A stretch of DNA of 64,000 nt from Rhodococcus sp. SMB37 (lineage in GTDB: Bacteria; Actinomycetota; Actinomycetes; Mycobacteriales; Mycobacteriaceae). Numbering within the stretch: the first letter of the stretch is position 1; every line of letters begins with the position of its first letter. The translations under genes and the position numbers were made by a program. The notes beneath the pieces were generated by a model. It saw only the letters and a list, made by a program, of their open reading frames with translations, made no database searches and had not been told where the DNA came from. This document shows, one piece after another, positions 59,491 through 64,000 of the stretch. The stretch spans positions 1 to 64,000 of the forward strand of contig NZ_SLVY01000011.1 of the NCBI RefSeq assembly GCF_004345605.1, given 5' to 3'.

Positions 59491-60906
59491 TTACTTGCTG
59501 TAGCCGGCCTGGAGCTTGCGTCCGAGGGCCTCGGGGCGGAGGAACAGGATGCACAGCACGCCACCGACGAGGAGAACGACACCGGTGATCGTGAATGCTT
59601 GGTGCACACCGGCGGCCATGTTGTTCGCCATCTCTGGAGTGAGTTCAGATCCGGATGGAGGCGAGACATACCCGGCTCGGGTCATCAGCCATCCGACGAG
59701 CGTGGGCGAGATGATCGCTCCCACGGAGGCGACACCACCGAGCGTGGCCATCATGATGGGCCGCTGCTTCTTGCCCACGGAGAACGCCAACGCTGATGCG
59801 GTCATCGGGTAGGCGAGGCTGCAACCGGCTGCGATACAGAGCAGCGCCACAGCGAAGACACCTGATGCTGTTTGTACGAGGATGAAGCAGACACCGGCGA
59901 CGAGTGCCGCGATCCCGAAGGGGATCGCGATGGAGCGGTGCGAATCGAACCCCTTCTGCATCAGCCGATGGCCGAGGAATCCGAGGAACAGCAGGACGAC
60001 CGCGCCCAGGATCCACGGAATGGTCGTGACCGTTCCGACCTGAGGCAAGGAAAGCCCGACGACGGTGCCGAGGTACTGCGGAAGCCAGGTCGTGACGAAA
60101 CCCTGGACCCAGAAGTTGGAGCCGCCGCCGATGACCGCGGCGAGGAAGGTCAGGCTGGCGAATGCGCGCCAGAGAGCGATGGGTTTCTGCTTGTCGACGT
60201 CCTCGGTGTCCATCTCGGCGGTGGCCTCGGCGGGCACGCCGTCCTCGCCGTGTTTTCCATGACCCGAGTAGGGGCCGTCGCCGGCGAGCAACACCCATGC
60301 GATCACCCAGACGAATCCGACGATACCGAGGACACCGAAGGCCCAGCGCCAGCCCCATTCGCCGATGACCCACGCCAGCGCGGGCGCGGCGAGAACGGGA
60401 CCGAGGGTGGAGCCGGCAGCCACGAGATTCGACGGCAGAGCACGACGACGCGGCTCGAACCACGAGTGGACCGAGGTCAGCGACATCGCCGTGGCCGGCC
60501 CTTCGGCGCCGCCGAGAACGATGCGGGTGACGAGCAGGATCGCGGCACCGCCACCGAGCAGCATGGGGAACTGCATGACCGCCCACACGACGCCCATCGT
60601 GAGGATGATCCACCGCACCGAGAACTTCGCTGCGAGAAAGCCGGTCACGACGGACACCACGGCGTACAGGAAGAAGAAGGCGCTGCCGATGAAGCCGAAC
60701 TCGACCGCGGAGATACCCAGATCGGGAATCGCCTCGGACGCAACCAGACCCAGCACTGCCTTGTCGGCGAACGCGACGATCTGGAACAGGACGAGCAGTG
60801 CTGTGATGAGCCAGGCCTTGCGGTTCATTCTGCCGAAATCGATCTTCTTCGATGTCTCCGGTCGGGGAGAATCGATGATCTTGTCCGGCGCCACGGACGA
60901 AGCCAT
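59491..60906 (-). CDS. MFS transporter (organic-anion/aromatic-acid type)
   Basis: The protein has 471 residues and twelve membrane helices. It carries NRKAWLITALLVLFQIVAFA and DKAVLGLVASEAIPDLGISA. SVHSWFEPRRRALPSNLVAA and GSTLGPVLAAPALAWVIGEW resemble the anion:cation symporter family. A long hydrophilic central loop contains GDGPYSGHGKHGEDGVPAEA. It probably imports an organic acid. It shares the strand with the flavin reductase and is divergent from the amidase gene. ATG 60906 was chosen; the longer open frame is a shadow. Confidence 0.88.
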   Translation of the reverse strand: MASSVAPDKIIDSPRPETSKKIDFGRMNRKAWLITALLVLFQIVAFADKAVLGLVASEAIPDLGISAVEFGFIGSAFFFLYAVVSVVTGFLAAKFSVRWIILTMGVVWAVMQFPMLLGGGAAILLVTRIVLGGAEGPATAMSLTSVHSWFEPRRRALPSNLVAAGSTLGPVLAAPALAWVIGEWGWRWAFGVLGIVGFVWVIAWVLLAGDGPYSGHGKHGEDGVPAEATAEMDTEDVDKQKPIALWRAFASLTFLAAVIGGGSNFWVQGFVTTWLPQYLGTVVGLSLPQVGTVTTIPWILGAVVLLFLGFLGHRLMQKGFDSHRSIAIPFGIAALVAGVCFILVQTASGVFAVALLCIAAGCSLAYPMTASALAFSVGKKQRPIMMATLGGVASVGAIISPTLVGWLMTRAGYVSPPSGSELTPEMANNMAAGVHQAFTITGVVLLVGGVLCILFLRPEALGRKLQAGYSK

Positions 60907-61095
60907 GTGCAGCCGCCTTTCTTGTGGGCTGGGAATGGGCGTGGTGCGTGCGGGAAGTGTTGGACGGGCACCATCGGACCGACGGTGTGGAAAACATATT
61001 TGCCGTTTCCTCGCTCGGGTAGGAGGGAAACCTTTACTGTCGGCGACTGCGCTCACTGGGCAGAATGGTGAGGTCAGCGAACGTAGGAGGAAGAT

Positions 61096-62388
61096 GTGAA
61101 CGCGCCCGCGGTTGGTTTCTCGGTTTCGGATCAAGTGCGGTCGATCGGAGCGGGCGCGACGACCGCGACGGAGCTCGTCTCGCAGGTCAGAGAGGCGATC
61201 GAGGCCAGGGAGCCGGAGCTCGAGGCGTGGGTGCAACTCTCGTCGACGGCGGCCGCCGAGGCCGCGGACATCGACAACGACCCGCGCGACCTCCCCCTGC
61301 GCGGTGTCTCCGTCGGCGTGAAAGACCTCATCGATGTCGCGGGTATGCCCACGCGTGCCGGCTCGTCCGTCACTCCTTCCTCTGCGGCCACTTCCGATGC
61401 GCCCTGCGTTGCCCGGCTTCGGGCGCTCGGCGCTGTCGTCCAGGGCAAGACCGTGACGACGGAGTTCGGCTACTTCCGTCCCGGCCCCACCCGTAACCCC
61501 CGTTCGCTCGATCACACGCCGGGTGGGTCGTCGAGCGGCTCCGCGGCAGCGGTGGGTGCAGGCACTGTGCCGCTGGCTCTCGGCACGCAGACTGCAGGAT
61601 CCTTGACCCGCCCCGCGTCGTACTGCGGTGCAGCGGGAATGGTCCTTCCACACGGCAGCACCGATATGTCGGGAATCATCGGCCTGAGCGAATCACTCGA
61701 TTCCCTGGGGTTTCTGACCCGCACTGTCGCCGACCTCCGGTACGTGCACGATGCGTTCCTCGGTGCGCAATCGAGCGATCCATTCGGCAGCGCTACACGC
61801 GTGTTCGTCTGGGGTGGTAGCTACCTCGACTATCTTGACCCCGCGATGATTGCACTGCTGGGCCGAATCCCCGCCCTCCTGGGCGATCTGGGGTTCCGGT
61901 CGGAGCCACTCGACTGGGACGATCATGTCAAGACGCTCGCGGATGATCACCTCACGGTGATGGGCTATGAGGCCGCGCGGGAGCGTGCCGGTGAGTTCGA
62001 CGAGCACCGTGACGAGCTGAGCCCTCAGATTCGGGACCTGCTGCAGCAGGGCCGCGAGATTTCCGGTTCGGCATGTTCTGCCGCCCTGATCCGTCGCGAT
62101 CGCTCGCGCGAACTTCTGCGCGAGATCCTCGACGGTCCGGCTGTGATCGTCGGCCCCGCCGCGACCGGTCCGGCACCGAAGGGGTTGTCTGCGACCGGCT
62201 CACCGATTCTGAGCCGCCCGTGGCAGCTGCTCGGCGTGCCCGTGGTGGTCGTGCCGGGTGCCCGCACGGTGCAGGGGCTCCCGCTGGGGCTGCAGGTGAT
62301 CGGATCGGCAGGCGACGAGGGGTATCTGTTCGACGTGGGGGAGAAACTCGAGGCGGCACTCCGTGATCTGCCGCCGCTGGCCGGATGA
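61096..62388 (+). CDS. Amidase-signature hydrolase
   Basis: The 430-residue protein has the Ser-cisSer-Lys triad: Lys76 in GVSVGVKDLIDVAG, Ser145 in TPGGSSSGSAAAVGAG and nucleophile Ser169 in GTQTAGSLTRPASY. It hydrolyses an unknown amide. GAGGAAG precedes the GTG at 61096. It is divergent from the MFS gene across 189 bases, suggesting uptake and hydrolysis of the same compound. Confidence 0.9.
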   Translation: MNAPAVGFSVSDQVRSIGAGATTATELVSQVREAIEAREPELEAWVQLSSTAAAEAADIDNDPRDLPLRGVSVGVKDLIDVAGMPTRAGSSVTPSSAATSDAPCVARLRALGAVVQGKTVTTEFGYFRPGPTRNPRSLDHTPGGSSSGSAAAVGAGTVPLALGTQTAGSLTRPASYCGAAGMVLPHGSTDMSGIIGLSESLDSLGFLTRTVADLRYVHDAFLGAQSSDPFGSATRVFVWGGSYLDYLDPAMIALLGRIPALLGDLGFRSEPLDWDDHVKTLADDHLTVMGYEAARERAGEFDEHRDELSPQIRDLLQQGREISGSACSAALIRRDRSRELLREILDGPAVIVGPAATGPAPKGLSATGSPILSRPWQLLGVPVVVVPGARTVQGLPLGLQVIGSAGDEGYLFDVGEKLEAALRDLPPLAG

Positions 62389-62479
62389 CGATGTCTGCAC
62401 CACTGAAAATTTGGGGAACGCAGTGATTTCGGGAGGCACAGTGAATTCGGGCGACACAGCGATTTCAGGAGATACCGGG

Positions 62480-62800
62480 ATGCTGACACCTCGACCGGTC
62501 AACCATCATCGGATGTTCCTCACCTGCTACGAGGACACCTTCAACTACGGGTGGCATCACGTCGACCTGTTCGTGCACGACGAGTACGGCCGCGAGGTCA
62601 ACTGGGTGCACTGGACGGTGGAGGCGGACGGTCCGGAAGCCGCCGACGAGTCGGTGCGCGGGGAGGAACCACTGCTGAGGCGCATCACGCCGTGGGAGCC
62701 CCAACTCAGTGCGGTGGGAGCGCGGTACTGGACCGCTGAGGCCGGGTGGGGAGACAGCACCGGGCCGGAAGACAACGTCGGGGTGGGAGGCGACGCCTGA
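62480..62800 (+). CDS. Hypothetical protein coupled to the response regulator
   Basis: The product has about 106 residues, rich in Trp, His, Glu and Asp (FLTCYEDTFNYGWHHVDLFV and NWVHWTVEADGPEAADESVR). No known family was recognised. ATG 62480 is used; GTGs at 62363, 62423 and 62441 are also in frame. The region 62420-62475 has tandem SGGTVNSGDTAISGDTG-like coding, which looks like a repeat-rich extension. Its stop overlaps the response-regulator ATG by one base (TGATG), so the two are coupled. Confidence 0.5.
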   Translation: MLTPRPVNHHRMFLTCYEDTFNYGWHHVDLFVHDEYGREVNWVHWTVEADGPEAADESVRGEEPLLRRITPWEPQLSAVGARYWTAEAGWGDSTGPEDNVGVGGDA

Positions 62801-63453
62801 TGACCACCGCGCGCGCCACCGACGATGCGCCGGAGACAACGGTGTACGTCGTCGACGACGACCCTGCGCTGTGCGATTCCGTCGACTGGATTCTCGAGAG
62901 CATCGGTATCAAGCCGGTGATCTGCCACAGTGCTGATGCCTTCCTCGACGTGTACGACGGTTCGACACCGGCCTGCATCGTGCTCGATGTGCGGATGCCC
63001 GGGATGAGCGGCACGCGGCTACAGGAGAAAATCAACGAATTCGCCCCGCACGTCGTGATCATCTTCGTCTCTGCACACGGCGACATCAGGATGTCCGTCG
63101 GGGCGCTGCAGAAGGGGGCGATGGACTTCCTCGAGAAGCCCTACGACCCGCAGCGACTGCTCGACGCCGTGCAGTCCGGTGCGGAGAGAGCCAGAAGCCG
63201 TTTCGCCGAGCATGTCTCGCGTACGGTCGTGCAGGAGAAGCTCGAGTGCCTGACTCCGAGGGAGCGGCAGATCCTCGCCCTGGTCGTCGAAGGACTACCC
63301 AGTCAGAACATTGCCCGCAGGCTCGGCATGAGCGTGAAGACGGTCGACGTTCATCGCGCCCGAATCAAGAGCAAGACCGATTCCGACAGCATCGGAACCT
63401 TCGTCCGGGACCTCCTCCGGTACGGAGTGGAAGTCCCGGACGCCGATCGGTAA
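62800..63453 (+). CDS. FixJ/NarL-type response regulator
   Basis: The protein has 217 residues. The receiver domain has the acidic cluster in VYVVDDDPAL (Asp19-21), phosphorylation site Asp63 in IVLDVRMPGMSG, Ser91 in IFVSAHGD and Lys113 in FLEKPYDP. The LuxR helix-turn-helix has LTPRERQILALVVEGLPSQN and IARRLGMSVKTVDVHRARIK, as in FixJ. No histidine kinase gene lies in the window. Confidence 0.92.
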   Translation: MTTARATDDAPETTVYVVDDDPALCDSVDWILESIGIKPVICHSADAFLDVYDGSTPACIVLDVRMPGMSGTRLQEKINEFAPHVVIIFVSAHGDIRMSVGALQKGAMDFLEKPYDPQRLLDAVQSGAERARSRFAEHVSRTVVQEKLECLTPRERQILALVVEGLPSQNIARRLGMSVKTVDVHRARIKSKTDSDSIGTFVRDLLRYGVEVPDADR

Positions 63454-63461
63454 CAGTCCGA

Positions 63462-64000
63462 TCAATAGTAGTCCAGCACGAGCCGGGGGCTCTTCGTGCG
63501 CGACACGCATACGGCCATGACCTCGCCGGATTCCTTCTCGGCCTTGGTGAGTACGTTGTCGCGGTGCTCGGGCGACCCTTCCAATACCTGCATGATGCAG
63601 GTGCCGCAGATCCCTTCCTGGCAGGAGGTGTCGACGTCGCAACCGTTCTCCTGGAGCACGTCGACGATGCTCTTGTCGGCGGGGATCTCGTAGGTCTCGC
63701 CTTCCAGTTCCACTTCGAAGGCCGCGTTCTCGGCTGCGTCGGGCTGTTCGGCGGCGTGGAAGTTCTCCAGGTGGACGGCATCGGGCGAGACATGCCGGCC
63801 TGCGACCGCGACGACTTTGTCCATGAATCCGTCCGGCCCGCACGTGTAGACGTGCGTACCTGCCGACAATGTCGTGAAGGCCGCGTCGAGCACCTGCTCC
63901 TGGCTGTCGCGGGAAACTCCGATGTGTGCGTGGAGCTTCTCGGGGCAGCGGTCGTTCAGCAACGGCAGGAACGCCGCTTCGGCTTCGGTTCGGGCGAAGT
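63462..64000 (-). CDS. Phthalate-dioxygenase-reductase-like oxidoreductase, C-terminal part (cut by window edge)
   Basis: The frame runs off the right end. About 179 residues are visible. The NAD-domain end reads AAFTTLSAGTHVYTCGPDGF. Then comes a plant-type [2Fe-2S] domain with C-x4-C-x2-C in DTSCQEGICGTC and the last cysteine in AVCVSRTKSP. This is the FMN-containing phthalate dioxygenase reductase/VanB family, which passes electrons from NADH to Rieske oxygenases. A partner oxygenase would lie outside the window, or it could serve the KshA-like protein at 28 kb. Confidence 0.88.
   Translation of the reverse strand, partial: FARTEAEAAFLPLLNDRCPEKLHAHIGVSRDSQEQVLDAAFTTLSAGTHVYTCGPDGFMDKVVAVAGRHVSPDAVHLENFHAAEQPDAAENAAFEVELEGETYEIPADKSIVDVLQENGCDVDTSCQEGICGTCIMQVLEGSPEHRDNVLTKAEKESGEVMAVCVSRTKSPRLVLDYY

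Noticed and set aside
59872..61071. A 399-codon plus-strand frame opposite the MFS gene
   Set aside because: It is Asp/Arg/Glu-rich antisense sequence to membrane helices and is typical of shadow frames.

Overview
The window is high-GC actinobacterial DNA. It looks like a chromosomal segment of Rhodococcus or a close Corynebacteriales relative. The signs are a tRNA-Gly(UCC) next to dcd, a Rieske oxygenase of the 3-ketosteroid 9-alpha-hydroxylase type, HsaA- and HsaC-like enzymes, many TetR/IclR/MarR/PadR/HxlR regulators, frequent GTG starts and 4-base ATGA/GTGA overlaps. All family calls come from reading motifs; no database search was run, so the genus is an inference.

Layout. 0-6 kb: a decayed IS3-type transposase end, tRNA-Gly, an MpaB-type oxygenase divergent from a TetR regulator, dcd, a GT87-like membrane protein, a ccsB gene broken by an internal deletion, a cluster of palindromes, and a SelT/SelW-like CxxC protein. 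6.1-17.6 kb: a phosphonate operon in the order phnF-G-H-I-(JK fusion)-L-M-D-C-E(fused double permease), followed by an inositol-monophosphatase-family gene. No phnN, phnO or phnP is present. 17.5-19.7 kb: a copper-type P-ATPase behind a CsoR-like operator. 20-27.6 kb: an exopolysaccharide-type sugar transferase, a PadR regulator divergent from an NAD(P)-binding protein, a stand-alone KAS III, an MHYT sensor protein, and an alpha/beta hydrolase divergent from a TetR regulator. 27.7-35.2 kb: a steroid/aromatic-type cluster with a Cys-rich small protein, a KshA-like oxygenase, a TetR and two IclR regulators, an SDR, HsaC-like and HsaA-like enzymes and a SnoaL-like protein. Three promoters there share the site TTGATC-N4-GATCAA.

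35.2-46.9 kb: two proline-iminopeptidase-like hydrolases, a MarR regulator and MFS transporter, a SWIM/SNF2 pair, and an nhaA-dsbA fusion gene cut in two by an IS200/IS605 element carrying tnpA and tnpB. An HxlR regulator divergent from an SDR-like protein follows. 46.9-56.4 kb: a GAP-family membrane protein, an IclR regulator, and a divergent eight-gene organosulfur operon. That operon encodes an SsuA/C/B-type importer, a DszB-like desulfinase with its Cys/His/Arg residues kept, two SsuD-like FMN monooxygenases, a class II aldolase-like protein lacking canonical catalytic residues, and a signal-less SsuA-like protein. 56.5-64 kb: a PlsC acyltransferase, a TetR regulator, an HNH-like protein, a flavin reductase with an IclR-effector-like tail, an MFS transporter divergent from an amidase, a FixJ-type response regulator, and the 3' part of a phthalate-dioxygenase-reductase-like gene that runs off the right edge.

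The phosphonate and organosulfur operons are each largely self-contained (regulator, importer, bond-cleaving enzymes). They point to scavenging of P from phosphonates and of S from sulfonates or sulfinates. The most unusual items are the PhnJ-PhnK fusion and the desulfinase/monooxygenase/aldolase-like operon.
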